A stretch of DNA of 64,000 bases from Pseudomonadota bacterium (GCA_021818505.1 JAKADX010000006.1:62001-126000), one strand, 5' to 3'; counted from the stretch's first letter, positions 26,043 through 35,571 are shown. The notes: generated from the sequence alone by a model not told the origin. Made by a program: numbers and translations.

Positions 26043-26891
26043 TCACACGGCTTGGGCCGCGAAGTTTCGCGACGGCGTCACCAACTCCTCCTGCGCGGCG
26101 ATCAGCAGCATCTCCGGCGCGCCTGCCTCGGCGGTGCGCCGCAGCACGCCGAACAGCGCGCTCGCTGATGCCGCCAGCGCCGACGCGGCATCGCGCGCGC
26201 GCAGCCAGTGCAGCAGAAACAGCGCGGCGATGGCATCGCCGGTGCCCTTGGCGGCAAGATCGAGCAGCGGCGTGCGCAGCAGGAAGAACCCGCCATCCGC
26301 CGCCGCAAGCAGGTCGATCGCATCCGCGGGTGTCGCCTCGGTGCGCAGGCTGGTTACCAGCACGCAGCGCGGGCCGCGTTCCTGCAAGGCGGCAACAGCA
26401 GCTTTCGCATCCGCAAGCGTGACCACATGGCGTCCCGTCAGGTGCTCCAGCTCGAAGTGGTTGGGTGTCACGATGTCGGCGCGCGGCACTGCACGTTCGG
26501 CGAAGAACGCCGCGACCCCCTCACGCACATATACCCCGCGCCCGGTATCGCCGATCACCGGATCACAGCAATAGACGGCGCGCGGGTTCGCCGCCTTCAC
26601 CCGCGCCACCGCGTCCAGCACGACACCGCCCATCGCCGCATCTCCGAGATAGCCCGACAGCACGGCGTCGCACTGCCCCAGCACGCCGCGCGCCGCAATC
26701 CCGGCGACCACATCCGCGACCTCCTCGGCGGCGAGCACGCGGCCTCCCCACGCGCCGTACCCGGCGTGGTTGGAGAACTGCACCGTGTTCACCGCCCATA
26801 CCTCGGCGCCAAGACGCTGCAAGGGGAACATCGCGGCGGCATTGCCGACATGGCCGTACGCGACCCACGATTGCAACGACAGGATGTTCAT
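26043..26891 (-). CDS. pdxY: Pyridoxal kinase
   Basis: A 282-residue ribokinase-fold enzyme making pyridoxal 5'-phosphate from pyridoxal in the salvage pathway. The start at 26891 gives MNILSLQSWVAYGHVGNAAA, the family N-terminus. Other motifs: TVQFSNHAGYGAWGG, VYCCDPVIGDTGRGVYV (Mg-ATP site), TPNHFELEHLTG, and the anion hole and catalytic Asp in LAAKGTGDAIAALFL. It begins two bases after the stop of an SDR gene, so the two are cotranscribed. It is convergent with katG. Confidence 0.92.
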   Translation of the reverse strand: MNILSLQSWVAYGHVGNAAAMFPLQRLGAEVWAVNTVQFSNHAGYGAWGGRVLAAEEVADVVAGIAARGVLGQCDAVLSGYLGDAAMGGVVLDAVARVKAANPRAVYCCDPVIGDTGRGVYVREGVAAFFAERAVPRADIVTPNHFELEHLTGRHVVTLADAKAAVAALQERGPRCVLVTSLRTEATPADAIDLLAAADGGFFLLRTPLLDLAAKGTGDAIAALFLLHWLRARDAASALAASASALFGVLRRTAEAGAPEMLLIAAQEELVTPSRNFAAQAV

Positions 26892-26893
26892 GC

Positions 26894-27646
26894 TCAGGCG
26901 GTTCGCCCGCCATCCACCGGCAACAGCACGCCAGTGATGAAGCTCGACGCATCCTCGGCGAGCCAGACGCAGGCATTGGCGATGTCCGAGGGCTGGCTCA
27001 TGCGGCCGAGCGGAATCGTGCTCATGAATTTCTGCCGCACCTCGGGGCTGTCCGGCTGCCCCATGAACAGTTCCGTCAGGCCCGTCGCGCCGAGCACCGG
27101 GCAGATCGCGTTGACACGGATGTTGTCGGGCGCAAGCTCGATCGCCATGCACTGCGTCATGGTGTTCACCGCGCCCTTGGTGCCGTTGTACCAGACCAGG
27201 CCGGGACGCGGCCGGATGCCGGCGGTGGAGCTGATGTTGATGATCGAGCCGCCGCGCCCCTGCGCGCGCAGCACCGGCACCGCCGCCTGCATCGACCAGT
27301 AGATCGACTTCACGTTGACTGCATAGACGCGGTCGAACGTCGCCTCGTCCACGTCCAGCATCGGCTGGTTCCGGTGCGTGGTGCCGGCGTTGTTGACCAG
27401 GACATCGAGCCCGCCGAAACGATCGACGGCAGCGGCGATCATGGCCCGCATATCGTCGCCCTTGCTCACGTCGCCGGCGATGGCGACGGCGCCGCCGCCG
27501 ATCGAGGCGGCGACGCGACGCGCCGCGGCGGCGTCAATATCTGCGACCACGACCCGCGCCCCCTCGGCGGCGAAGCGTCGCGCGATCCCCTCGCCGAACC
27601 CGCCGCCCGCCCCAGTGACCACCGCGCTCTTGCCCTGCAACCGCAT
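26894..27646 (-). CDS. Short-chain dehydrogenase/reductase
   Basis: A 250-residue classical SDR. The start at 27646 has AGGAGG; the frame to 27757 is not coding. Cofactor motif TGAGGGFGEGIA, ADID after beta-2 (favouring NAD), NNAG, then the catalytic triad as SSTAG, Y in WYNGTKG and its Lys, and PxxxTGLT downstream. It is annotated in many genomes as glucose 1-dehydrogenase or 3-oxoacyl reductase; the substrate cannot be told. Coupling with pdxY might suggest a role near vitamin B6, such as pyridoxal or pyridoxine dehydrogenation, but this is speculative. Confidence 0.85.
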   Translation of the reverse strand: MRLQGKSAVVTGAGGGFGEGIARRFAAEGARVVVADIDAAAARRVAASIGGGAVAIAGDVSKGDDMRAMIAAAVDRFGGLDVLVNNAGTTHRNQPMLDVDEATFDRVYAVNVKSIYWSMQAAVPVLRAQGRGGSIINISSTAGIRPRPGLVWYNGTKGAVNTMTQCMAIELAPDNIRVNAICPVLGATGLTELFMGQPDSPEVRQKFMSTIPLGRMSQPSDIANACVWLAEDASSFITGVLLPVDGGRTA

Positions 27647-27755
27647 CGTCCGCCTCCTGCGACCAGATATGCGCAAAGGCGGATAGGATCGGCGCCGCCC
27701 GCGGTCAAACCGCGCCCGCGCTGGCGGGAGCCGACCTGACGCGGTATCATTGGGC

Positions 27756-28235
27756 ATGTCCGAAGGGCTTTACGACACCGACATCCTGGTCTGGTCCGAG
27801 CAGCAGGCGGACCTGCTGCGCCGGGCGGCGCGGGGCGAGCGCGTCAATGGCCTCGACTGGCCGAACCTGATCGAGGAGATCGAGGCCGTCGGCCGGTCCG
27901 AACAGAGGGCGGTGCGCAGCAACCTGCGCCAGGCGCTCGTGCACCTCCTGAAACTTGCCGGATGGCCGTCCAATCCTAGCGCCGCGCACTGGGCGGCCGA
28001 AACTCTTGCCTTCCTCGGGGAGGCGCGCGACGACGCCAGCCCGAGCATCGGCAACCGCTTGGACCTGCCGCGCCTCTACGCGGACGCGCTGCGTCAGGTG
28101 CGTACCGATCGCATCGACGCAAAGCCGCCTGCAACACTGCCAGACGCCTGCCCGCTGACCCTCGACGACCTTCTGGGCGAAGACCCCGACCCCGCCGTAC
28201 TCGCGCAACGCCTTGCCGCAACGGCGCCCGATTGA
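27756..28235 (+). CDS. DUF29 family protein
   Basis: A 159-residue protein starting with the ATG at 27756. It has the DUF29 pattern YDTDILVWSEQQADLLRRAARGERVNGLDWPNLIEEIEAVGRSEQRAVRSNLRQALVHLLK split over the first 70 residues, which forms a long helical hairpin; the C-terminal part ends in CPLTLDDLLGEDPDP. DUF29 proteins are abundant in alphaproteobacteria and cyanobacteria, are often in multiple copies, and have no established function. It diverges from the SDR gene over about 110 bases. Confidence 0.82.
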   Translation: MSEGLYDTDILVWSEQQADLLRRAARGERVNGLDWPNLIEEIEAVGRSEQRAVRSNLRQALVHLLKLAGWPSNPSAAHWAAETLAFLGEARDDASPSIGNRLDLPRLYADALRQVRTDRIDAKPPATLPDACPLTLDDLLGEDPDPAVLAQRLAATAPD

Positions 28236-28267
28236 CGCAGCTTGCCGCGACGGCGCCTCGGCGGTAA

Positions 28268-29371
<1,104 letters not shown>

Positions 29372-29439
29372 TCCATGAACGTAGTCCGTTCCTGCCCGGC
29401 GGCGCGCGTCGCCGGGGCGCCCACCGAAGGAGGCTCGCC

Positions 29440-29958
29440 ATGACCGTCCGCCTGCCGACCCACGCCGCCGCTGCGGCGGTGCTTGCCCTTGCACTCGGCA
29501 CCGCGCCTGCTCTTGCCCAGTCCGGCACCGACCAGCAGCCGGCCACGCCGGCCCCGACTCAGGCGCAGCCCCCGGCTGCCACGGCCGCCCCGGCCACCGC
29601 CGACAAGGTGACCCGCCGCATGACGCGGCTGGAGAATCACATCGCCGAGATGCACCGCCGCCTGCACATCACGCCGGCGGAGGAGCCGAAATGGGACGCC
29701 TTCGCGCAGGTGATGCGCGACAATGCGGAGCGCATGGACCAGGCATTCAAGGCGCGGGCGACGCAGAGCGCGAGCATGAACGCGGTGGACGACCTGCGCA
29801 GCTACGCCGCCATCGCGCAGGCGCACGCCGAGGACATGCAGAGGTTGGTCCCCGCCTTCGAGCAGCTTTACAGCGTGCTGACCCCGCAGCAGCAGAAGGA
29901 CGCCGACGTGATGTTCCGCAACTTCGAGCGGCGCGGAAAACGCGGCGGCGCCGGCTGA
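29440..29958 (+). CDS. Exported LTXXQ (Spy/CpxP-like) protein
   Basis: A 172-residue protein with an AAGGAGG site before the ATG at 29440. The signal peptide is residues 1-26 (MTVRLPTHAAAAAVLALALGTAPALAQ). A Pro/Ala/Gln-rich linker to about residue 52 is followed by a helical domain with LHITPAEEPKWDAF and YSVLTPQQQKDADVMF, the paired LTPxQ motifs of the Spy/CpxP fold. Such proteins are periplasmic chaperones induced by envelope stress. No cpx genes are near. The C-terminus is basic (RRGKRGGAG). Confidence 0.8.
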   Translation: MTVRLPTHAAAAAVLALALGTAPALAQSGTDQQPATPAPTQAQPPAATAAPATADKVTRRMTRLENHIAEMHRRLHITPAEEPKWDAFAQVMRDNAERMDQAFKARATQSASMNAVDDLRSYAAIAQAHAEDMQRLVPAFEQLYSVLTPQQQKDADVMFRNFERRGKRGGAG

Positions 29959-29974
29959 GACGTCTGCTTCTGGC

Positions 29975-30003
29975 TTGCCGGGCCGACAGGCCGGCGCTAT
30001 AGG
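29975..30003 (+). promoter_or_regulatory. rpmE promoter
   Basis: TTGCCG (29975-29980) and TATAGG (29998-30003) are separated by exactly 17 bases, 55 bases before the rpmE start. It is the same box sequence and spacing as before tRNA-Asn, consistent with growth-related housekeeping sigma promoters. Confidence 0.6.
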
Positions 30004-30057
30004 CGCCGGCTCGTCCGGCCGGTCGGGATCGGCGGGGCCAGCAGCAGCGAGGCTTCC

Positions 30058-30282
30058 ATGAAGGCGGGCATCCACCCGGACTACCACGACATCAACGTCG
30101 TCATGACCGACGGCACCACATTCGTAACCCGCTCGTGCTACGGCAAGCCGGGCGACACGATCCGGCTGGATATCGACAGCAAGTCGCATCCCGCCTGGAC
30201 CGGCGTTCAGCGGATCATCGACACCGGCGGCCAGGTCGCCAAGTTCAACAAGAAGTTCGCCGGGCTCGGCATCAAGAAATAA
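30058..30282 (+). CDS. rpmE: 50S ribosomal protein bL31, zinc-free type
   Basis: A 74-residue protein: [20 protein letters not shown] at the start, then HPAWTG and FNKKFAGLG near the end. The CxxC zinc ligands seen in E. coli L31 are absent (the region reads [14 protein letters not shown], with one Cys), so this is the C-minus form normal for alphaproteobacteria. It sits on the large-subunit central protuberance. It is monocistronic with its own promoter; the next gene starts after a 55-base gap. Confidence 0.95.
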   Translation: MKAGIHPDYHDINVVMTDGTTFVTRSCYGKPGDTIRLDIDSKSHPAWTGVQRIIDTGGQVAKFNKKFAGLGIKK

Positions 30283-30337
30283 TCACGTAGCCGGATCAGC
30301 AAGCGGGTGCCCTGCCCGCGCGTGGTCGCGTCGTGCT

Positions 30338-30982
30338 ATGCTGCGCGGCGTGCCCACGGACCGGCTCCGACGTTCCGTCCTCGTCACCGCCGCCGCCCTG
30401 CTCGCCACGTCGGGGCTGGCCGCCGCCGCGCTGCCGACCGATGAGGGCATACCGCCCGCGTCGTCGGTCGCCGGCCAGTTGCTGGTCGCTGACCCGACGA
30501 TCGGCGACCCGCGCTTCGCCCGCACCGTCATTCTGATCGTCATCGACGACGCACACGGCACGGTCGGCATCGTCATCAACCGACCGCTCGGCGAGCACCC
30601 GATCGCCGACCTGCTGCGCGCGGCCGGCATCGACGCCAGCGGGGTGCGTGGCAGCCTGCGCGTGTTTGCCGGCGGTCCGTTGCAGCAGGAAGCCGGCTTT
30701 GTCGTGCACAGCGCGGAGTATCGCCGTCAGGGTACGATCGCCGTCGATGCGCAAGTGGCAATGACGGTGAACCCGCAGGTACTGCGCGACATCGGCCTCG
30801 GGCGCGGGCCAAAACAGAGCCTGTTCGCGCTCGGCTATGCGGGCTGGGCGCCGGGGCAGTTACGCTTCGAACTGATGCGCCGCGACTGGAGTGTTGTGCC
30901 GGACGACCTCGCGCTGCTGTTCGGCCCGAATCGCGCCACCGTCTGGGAACGCGCCAGGGCGCGCCAGGTGCTGCCGTTGTGA
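30338..30982 (+). CDS. YqgE/AlgH (UPF0301) family protein with signal peptide
   Basis: A 214-residue protein. The AlgH core begins near residue 42: GQLLVADPTIGDPRFARTVI, DDAHGTVGIVINRPLG, FAGGPLQQEAGFVVHS and LGYAGWAPGQLRFELMRRDW. It is preceded by a basic n-region and hydrophobic stretch (LRRSVLVTAAALLATSGLAAAA) that reads as a cleavable signal peptide. Known AlgH/YqgE proteins are cytoplasmic and lack this. The start is uncertain: the ATG at 30338 sits in TATGCT, which could be a -10 box, and the GTG at 30350 is an alternative that keeps the signal peptide. Function is unclear even for the family. Confidence 0.82.
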   Translation: MLRGVPTDRLRRSVLVTAAALLATSGLAAAALPTDEGIPPASSVAGQLLVADPTIGDPRFARTVILIVIDDAHGTVGIVINRPLGEHPIADLLRAAGIDASGVRGSLRVFAGGPLQQEAGFVVHSAEYRRQGTIAVDAQVAMTVNPQVLRDIGLGRGPKQSLFALGYAGWAPGQLRFELMRRDWSVVPDDLALLFGPNRATVWERARARQVLPL

Positions 30983-30986
30983 GCGA

Positions 30987-31481
30987 TCAGTGCCGCCGCC
31001 CCCGCAGCACCGCGAACGGCGACTCGCGCCCGACCTCCGACCCGAGGTCGAGTGCGGCACCCGGCTTGCGCGGATAGGGATCGAGGGTCAGCGCCACCTG
31101 CTCCGCCGCCGCCTCGCCCAGATCGATCGCGCCGCCGGAATAGGCGATTTCGTCCACCCCCTCCAGGTCGATGGTTTCGTCCAACTGCTCCTGCGGGACG
31201 AAAGCGAGTGCGAATTCCTCGGCGATATCGGTCTCGAATTCGTCCAGCGAGACGACGCATTCACGGACCAGCCGGCCGACCAGCGAGGCGGCGGCGGCGA
31301 TCCGGCCACTGTCCCCGCGCGACAGGCGGAACGTCGCCGTCAGTGCCCGCACCGCCGGCACGCCGAGGCGTCGCGCCAGCGCCGTGCATTCCGCATCGGT
31401 CGCCGTGATGGTCTGCACCACCCCTTCGGGGCCGATGCGATCGACCGGGACGAGGCGGGAGAATTCCGGCGCAGGGATCAT
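30987..31481 (-). CDS. yceD: DUF177 (YceD) family protein
   Basis: A 164-residue soluble protein with the family pattern EFSRLVPVDRIGPEGV, then a central strand with VRECVVSLDEFETDIAEEFALAFVP, and PYPRKPGA near the end. In most bacteria yceD lies beside rpmF and is linked to 23S rRNA accumulation. In alphaproteobacteria it usually follows the cytochrome bc1 chaperone gene as here, overlapping it by four bases. The CxxC seen in some members is not present. It is convergent with the algH-like gene, four bases apart. Confidence 0.85.
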   Translation of the reverse strand: MIPAPEFSRLVPVDRIGPEGVVQTITATDAECTALARRLGVPAVRALTATFRLSRGDSGRIAAAASLVGRLVRECVVSLDEFETDIAEEFALAFVPQEQLDETIDLEGVDEIAYSGGAIDLGEAAAEQVALTLDPYPRKPGAALDLGSEVGRESPFAVLRGRRH

Positions 31482-32023
31482 GGCAAGGCCGCCTCGGCCG
31501 ACAGAAAGCTCGCGGTTCCGGCGATGAAGGAGGCGAGCGGCTGCGCGCTCAGGTGCGCCGCTTGCGCCCGTGCCGCGGCGGCAAGCCGCGAGGCGTGCGG
31601 CGCGGGTGCATCGCGCCAGACATTGCGCGCCAGCGCCGCCGGAAACGCCGCCGCATCGGCAGCCGCCAGCGCCGTCTCGTATGCGGCGGCGCGGCCGTGG
31701 AACGCCTCCCACATCTGCTTCATCTTGCGCGCGACCGACAGGTCGCCGACGCCGATTTCGCGAAGGTTGTGGTCCATGTCGCGGAACATCGCGTCGAACA
31801 CCGCCTGGGCCAGCTCCGCACCCGGCGGCTGGTCCTGCTGCAGGCGGTGGATCAGCAGGAAGGCATGCAGCCCGATCAGGTCGAACCGCCCGTCCAGCGT
31901 GTCCGGCACACCGAGTTCGACATAGAAGGCGGGCGCGCGCGCCGCCGCCACCGCCGCGGCATAGAGCGCGTCGGCGGCGCGCCCATGCGGCGAACGTCGC
32001 AGAAATCCCAGCAAAAGGCTCAC
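31478..32023 (-). CDS. Ubiquinol-cytochrome c chaperone family protein (CBP3/UQCC1)
   Basis: A 181-residue helical protein with family motifs ADALYAAAVAAARAPAFYVELGVPDTLDGRFDLIGLHAFLLIHRL and AVFDAMFRDMDHNLREIGVGDLSVARKMKQMWEAFHGR split along its length. Relatives assist assembly of cytochrome b of complex III. The start is uncertain: GTG at 32023 gives MSLLLGFL but GGGAG abuts it, so the TTG at 32014 is possible. It is coupled to yceD by a four-base overlap. bamE diverges from it, the usual alphaproteobacterial neighbourhood. Confidence 0.87.
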   Translation of the reverse strand: MSLLLGFLRRSPHGRAADALYAAAVAAARAPAFYVELGVPDTLDGRFDLIGLHAFLLIHRLQQDQPPGAELAQAVFDAMFRDMDHNLREIGVGDLSVARKMKQMWEAFHGRAAAYETALAAADAAAFPAALARNVWRDAPAPHASRLAAAARAQAAHLSAQPLASFIAGTASFLSAEAALP

Positions 32024-32134
32024 TCCCTGGCACGCACGACGCCGCAAGTTGACAAGCGCGCCCGCGGCATGACACGCCACACCTAGCACCCGCGCCCGCC
32101 CGGTCAATCGCGGCGGCGCGCGAGTCACACCGAC

Positions 32135-32659
32135 ATGAGGATGTCCCGGTTGCCTGCTGGACCCGCCCGGATTGCGCTGCTCGCCCTGTTGCTGCCACTC
32201 GCCGGCTGCGGCGCGTACGGGCTGTTCTCCTGGCCGTCCCAGCCGCGCGGCCAGCAGATCGATCCCTCCGACGTGACGCAACTGGTGCCGGGCACCTCGA
32301 CGCGCAAGGACGTGACCGCCCTGCTCGGCTCGCCCACCACGGTGGCCAGCTTCGATCCGAACACCTGGCTCTACGTGTCGCAGATCACCCGCCCGGTGAT
32401 CGCCGGCACGCAGACGGTCCGCAGCCAGCACGTCGTCATCGTCACGTTCGACCAGGCCGGCGTGTTGAAGAATGTTTCCGTCAAGGACAAGGCCGATGCC
32501 CTTCCGGTGCAGGTGGTGTCGCGCACCACGCCCGCGCCGGGTACGCACGCCTCCTTCCTGCAGCAATTGATCGGCAATATCGGCCGCTTCAACCCGACCG
32601 GCTCGACCGCCAACGAGCCGTTGACCCCCACTTCCACCAACACGCCCGGCAATTACTGA
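32135..32659 (+). CDS. bamE: Outer-membrane protein assembly factor BamE (SmpA/OmlA) lipoprotein
   Basis: A 174-residue lipoprotein with signal peptide and lipobox LAGC, acylated at C25. The SmpA/OmlA fold follows: IDPSDVTQLVPGTSTRKDVTALLGSPTTVASFDPNTWLYVSQ, with VVIVTFDQAGVLKNV as the final strands. It is a periplasmic, outer-membrane-anchored part of the BAM complex. The C-terminal 40 residues are a Thr/Pro/Asn-rich extension. It is divergent from the bc1 chaperone gene, a conserved pairing. Confidence 0.92.
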   Translation: MRMSRLPAGPARIALLALLLPLAGCGAYGLFSWPSQPRGQQIDPSDVTQLVPGTSTRKDVTALLGSPTTVASFDPNTWLYVSQITRPVIAGTQTVRSQHVVIVTFDQAGVLKNVSVKDKADALPVQVVSRTTPAPGTHASFLQQLIGNIGRFNPTGSTANEPLTPTSTNTPGNY

Positions 32660-32672
32660 TCGCGGCCGTCGC

Positions 32673-33431
32673 CTAGCCGGCCCGCCCGGCACGCAGCGCA
32701 CGGCGACGCAGGGCGTGCCACAGTGCCGCGCCGTCGCGCCGCAAGGCCCGCAGCGCGCCGGACAGACTGTCCGGCGGGCGCGTCAGCGGGCCGAACACGT
32801 GGTCATCCAGCAGATCGAGGTAGAGCGGGTTGGCGACGGGCCACAGACCCTCCGGGACGCGCTGCGGGGCGCAATAGACCAGCGTGTTCTGTGCGTAGTA
32901 CCATTCCAGCCCCGGGGCGTCCTGAATCGCCGGGCGGATGCAATCGACCGGCACCAGCCCGCGCTCGGCGAACAGCGCCGCCCACCACGATTGCCGCTGC
33001 TCGTTGACATGTCCCAACCCGCCCTGCCCAGGTACCGCCGCGGAGAACAGCACCACCGGCGCCGCCCCGGCCAGCAGCGCGACCAGGTCACGCGCGCGGC
33101 TGGCCGGCAGGTGCTCGGCGTATTCCAACGAGCACGCCACGTCGAAGCGTCGGTTCAGCCCGCCCGACCACGCCTGCTCGATCGGCAGAAACTGCTCCGG
33201 CGCGATCCGCAGCAGATCGCGCGGCACATGTGCGCCGTCGATACCGAGCAGATCGGTGGCGCCGTAGCGCGCGAAGGTGGCTAGCAGGTTGCCGGTGCCG
33301 CAGCCCAGGTCCAGCACCGAGCGCGCCGGGAACCAGCGCACCAGCGCCGGCACGAGGGCTGCGGCACTGTCCCGCCAGCCCGCCTGCTTGGTTTCGTAGT
33401 AATGGCGGTCATAGATCGCCGCCGTGTCCAT
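32673..33431 (-). CDS. Class I SAM-dependent methyltransferase, tandem copy 2
   Basis: A 252-residue protein. The ATG at 33431 has GGAGGG and yields MDTAAIYDRHYY, aligning with the start of its neighbour; the longer frame to 33689 is not genuine. SAM-binding motif I is VLDLGCGTGNLLATF and motif II region is DLLGIDG; CSLEYAEHLP marks the acidic loop. The second half contains PGQGGLGHVNEQRQSWWAALF and LEWYYAQNTLVY, the signature of methyltransferases common in O-antigen and glycan loci. Target unknown. It is a clear paralogue of the gene at 33478-34254, 46 bases upstream. Confidence 0.82.
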   Translation of the reverse strand: MDTAAIYDRHYYETKQAGWRDSAAALVPALVRWFPARSVLDLGCGTGNLLATFARYGATDLLGIDGAHVPRDLLRIAPEQFLPIEQAWSGGLNRRFDVACSLEYAEHLPASRARDLVALLAGAAPVVLFSAAVPGQGGLGHVNEQRQSWWAALFAERGLVPVDCIRPAIQDAPGLEWYYAQNTLVYCAPQRVPEGLWPVANPLYLDLLDDHVFGPLTRPPDSLSGALRALRRDGAALWHALRRRALRAGRAG

Positions 33432-33477
33432 CGGCAGCCCTCCAGGCCGCACGAGCGGAACGTCGCCCCCGTCCATC

Positions 33478-34254
33478 TCAACCCACGCTTGCGTGCGCTG
33501 CGCCCGTGGCGCGCGCGTTGAAGAGCAGCCTGCGGCGCAGCGCCCGCAGCAGCGCGCCGCCGTCGCGGCGCAGCGCGCGGACCGCGGAGGTGATGCTGTC
33601 CGGCCCGCGCAACAGCGCCTCCGCCACGCGCGGATGTACGAGGTCGAGATAGAGTCGCGCGGCGACCGGCGCGTGGCCTTCCGGAACAAGCTCGGGCCGG
33701 CAATAGACCAGGATGTTTTGCGCGTAGTACCATTCCGTATCCGGCACGCCCCAGACTGCCGGACGGATGCAATCGACGGCGAGGTAGCCGCGCGCCGCGA
33801 ACTTCGCCGCCCACCAGGACTGGCGCTGTTCGTTCACGTGGCCCGGCCCGCCCTGACCGGGGATGGCCGCGCCGAACAGCACCACCGGCGCCGCCGCCGT
33901 CAGCAGCGCCACGAGGTTCCCAGCGGCATCGGGCGCCACGTGCTCTCCCACCTCCAGCGCGCAGGCGAGATCGAAGCGACGCGGCAGCGGCGCCAGATCG
34001 TCGATGTCCCAACGCCGCACGAAGTGCTCGGGGATGCACAGCAGGTCGTACGGCACGTTCGGACCGTCGAGCCCCAGCACGTCGGTCACAGCCCGCCGAC
34101 TGAAGGCAGCGAGAAGATTGCCGGTCCCGCACCCGACCTCCACCACGGAGCGCACTGGAAACAGCCCCAGCATCACGTCCGCGACAATATCGGCGGACAC
34201 GTCCCAGCCATGCTGGCGGGCGACAAAATAATCCCGCTCGTAGCCCAGTGCCAT
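33478..34254 (-). CDS. Class I SAM-dependent methyltransferase, tandem copy 1
   Basis: A 258-residue protein starting MALGYERDYFVARQHGW at 34254. Motif I is VVEVGCGTGNLLAAF, followed by DVLGLDG and CALEVGEHVAP. The C-terminal half again has PGQGGPGHVNEQRQSWWAAKF and TEWYYAQNILVYCRPE. It is collinear with the downstream copy across the whole length, including a shared tail (PDSITSAVRALRRDGGAL versus PDSLSGALRALRRDGAAL), showing tandem duplication followed by divergence. Substrates may therefore be similar but not identical. It diverges from the Old Yellow Enzyme gene at 34413. Confidence 0.82.
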   Translation of the reverse strand: MALGYERDYFVARQHGWDVSADIVADVMLGLFPVRSVVEVGCGTGNLLAAFSRRAVTDVLGLDGPNVPYDLLCIPEHFVRRWDIDDLAPLPRRFDLACALEVGEHVAPDAAGNLVALLTAAAPVVLFGAAIPGQGGPGHVNEQRQSWWAAKFAARGYLAVDCIRPAVWGVPDTEWYYAQNILVYCRPELVPEGHAPVAARLYLDLVHPRVAEALLRGPDSITSAVRALRRDGGALLRALRRRLLFNARATGAAHASVG

Positions 34255-34412
34255 GCACGGTCTCCCACCCTGACCGTGCGGACGCTAGCCGATGCGCCGG
34301 CCGGCTCAACAAAAACCGGGAGAGAAACCGTGTCCCTTGCGCAGACGTGAAGTTGCGGGCCGGCCGCCACGCGGCACATTGGCGTGGTAGGAACGATTGG
34401 CCGGAACCCACG

Positions 34413-35570
34413 ATGAATCAGATGACGTGGCTCGCGCCGGGAAGCGGCCTGTTCGCGCCGGTGCGTGTGGGCCCGTATCTATTGGCGAACCGCGTCGTGA
34501 TGAGCGCGATGACGCGGCGCCGTGCCGATGAAGCCGACGCGCCGCACGCGCTGCAGGCCGAATACTACGCCCAGCGCGCCGCTGCCGGGCTGATGGTGAC
34601 CGAGGGCGCGCAGGTTTCGCCACAAGGCAAGGGCTATCCCGGCACGCCCGGCATTCACAGCGCCGCCCAGATCGCCGGCTGGCGGCTCACCACTGAGGCG
34701 GTGCATCGACGCGGGGCCCGCATCTTCCTGCAATTATGGCATGTCGGCCGCGTCTCCCACCCGCTGCTGCAACCGGACGGCGCGCTGCCGGTCGCCCCCT
34801 CCGCGCTCGCCGCACCGGGGATGGCGGAGACGCCGGAGGGCGACAAACCGTTCCCGGTGCCGCACGAACTCGACGCCGCCGAAATCCGCAACGTGATTGC
34901 ACAATTCGTCCGCGCGGCCGAGAACGCACGGCTTGCCGGGTTCGACGGGGTGGAGCTGCATGGCGGCAACGGCTTCCTGATCGACCAGTTCCTGCGCGAG
35001 AGCAGCAACCGGCGGACCGACGCCTATGGCGGCTCGCAGACCCACCGGCTGCGCTTCCTGCTGGAACTGACCGACGCGGTTGCCGCGGTGTGGCGGCCGG
35101 AGCGGGTCGGCGTACGCGTCTCACCGATCAATCCCTGGGGCGGCATGGCCGACAGCGATCCGGCCGGGCTGTTCGGCAAGCTCGCGGAGGCGCTGTCGCT
35201 GCGCGACATCGCCTATCTTCACGTCGCCGAGACACGCACACGCCGGCCGATGTTCAACTGGGCACGGCTGCGCCGGCGGTTCCGCGGCATCTACATCGCC
35301 AACGGCGGTTTCGACCGTTACCGCGCGGAGGTGGCGCTGCGCAGCGGCCGCGCCGACCTGATCTCCTTCGGCCGCGCATTCATCGCCAATCCCGACCTGG
35401 TGCAGCGGCTGCGGCTGGGGGCGAAGCTGCAGCCGGCCGATCCAGCCGTCTATTACGGCGGCGGAGCGCGCGGCTACACCGACTACCCGTCGCTGACCGT
35501 CGCGGAATGCGAGGGTCTGCCGCGCTTCGACTGGCGGCGCGCGGTGATGGCGGAGCTGCGGCGCTGGTAG
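34413..35570 (+). CDS. Old Yellow Enzyme, NemA/alkene reductase type (class I)
   Basis: A 385-residue FMN ene-reductase. Hallmarks: LFAPVRVGPYLLANRVVMSAMTR at the FMN site, FLQLWHVGRVSHP with the His pair position written H-x-x-R, ELHGGNGFLIDQFLRESSNRRTDAYGG (the conserved second half), and DLISFGRAFIANPDLVQRL. It reduces enones, maleimides or nitrate esters with NAD(P)H. It ends one base before the convergent thiL stop. The window has two ene-reductases of different classes, 5 kb apart. Confidence 0.9.
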   Translation: MNQMTWLAPGSGLFAPVRVGPYLLANRVVMSAMTRRRADEADAPHALQAEYYAQRAAAGLMVTEGAQVSPQGKGYPGTPGIHSAAQIAGWRLTTEAVHRRGARIFLQLWHVGRVSHPLLQPDGALPVAPSALAAPGMAETPEGDKPFPVPHELDAAEIRNVIAQFVRAAENARLAGFDGVELHGGNGFLIDQFLRESSNRRTDAYGGSQTHRLRFLLELTDAVAAVWRPERVGVRVSPINPWGGMADSDPAGLFGKLAEALSLRDIAYLHVAETRTRRPMFNWARLRRRFRGIYIANGGFDRYRAEVALRSGRADLISFGRAFIANPDLVQRLRLGAKLQPADPAVYYGGGARGYTDYPSLTVAECEGLPRFDWRRAVMAELRRW

Positions 35571-35571
35571 C

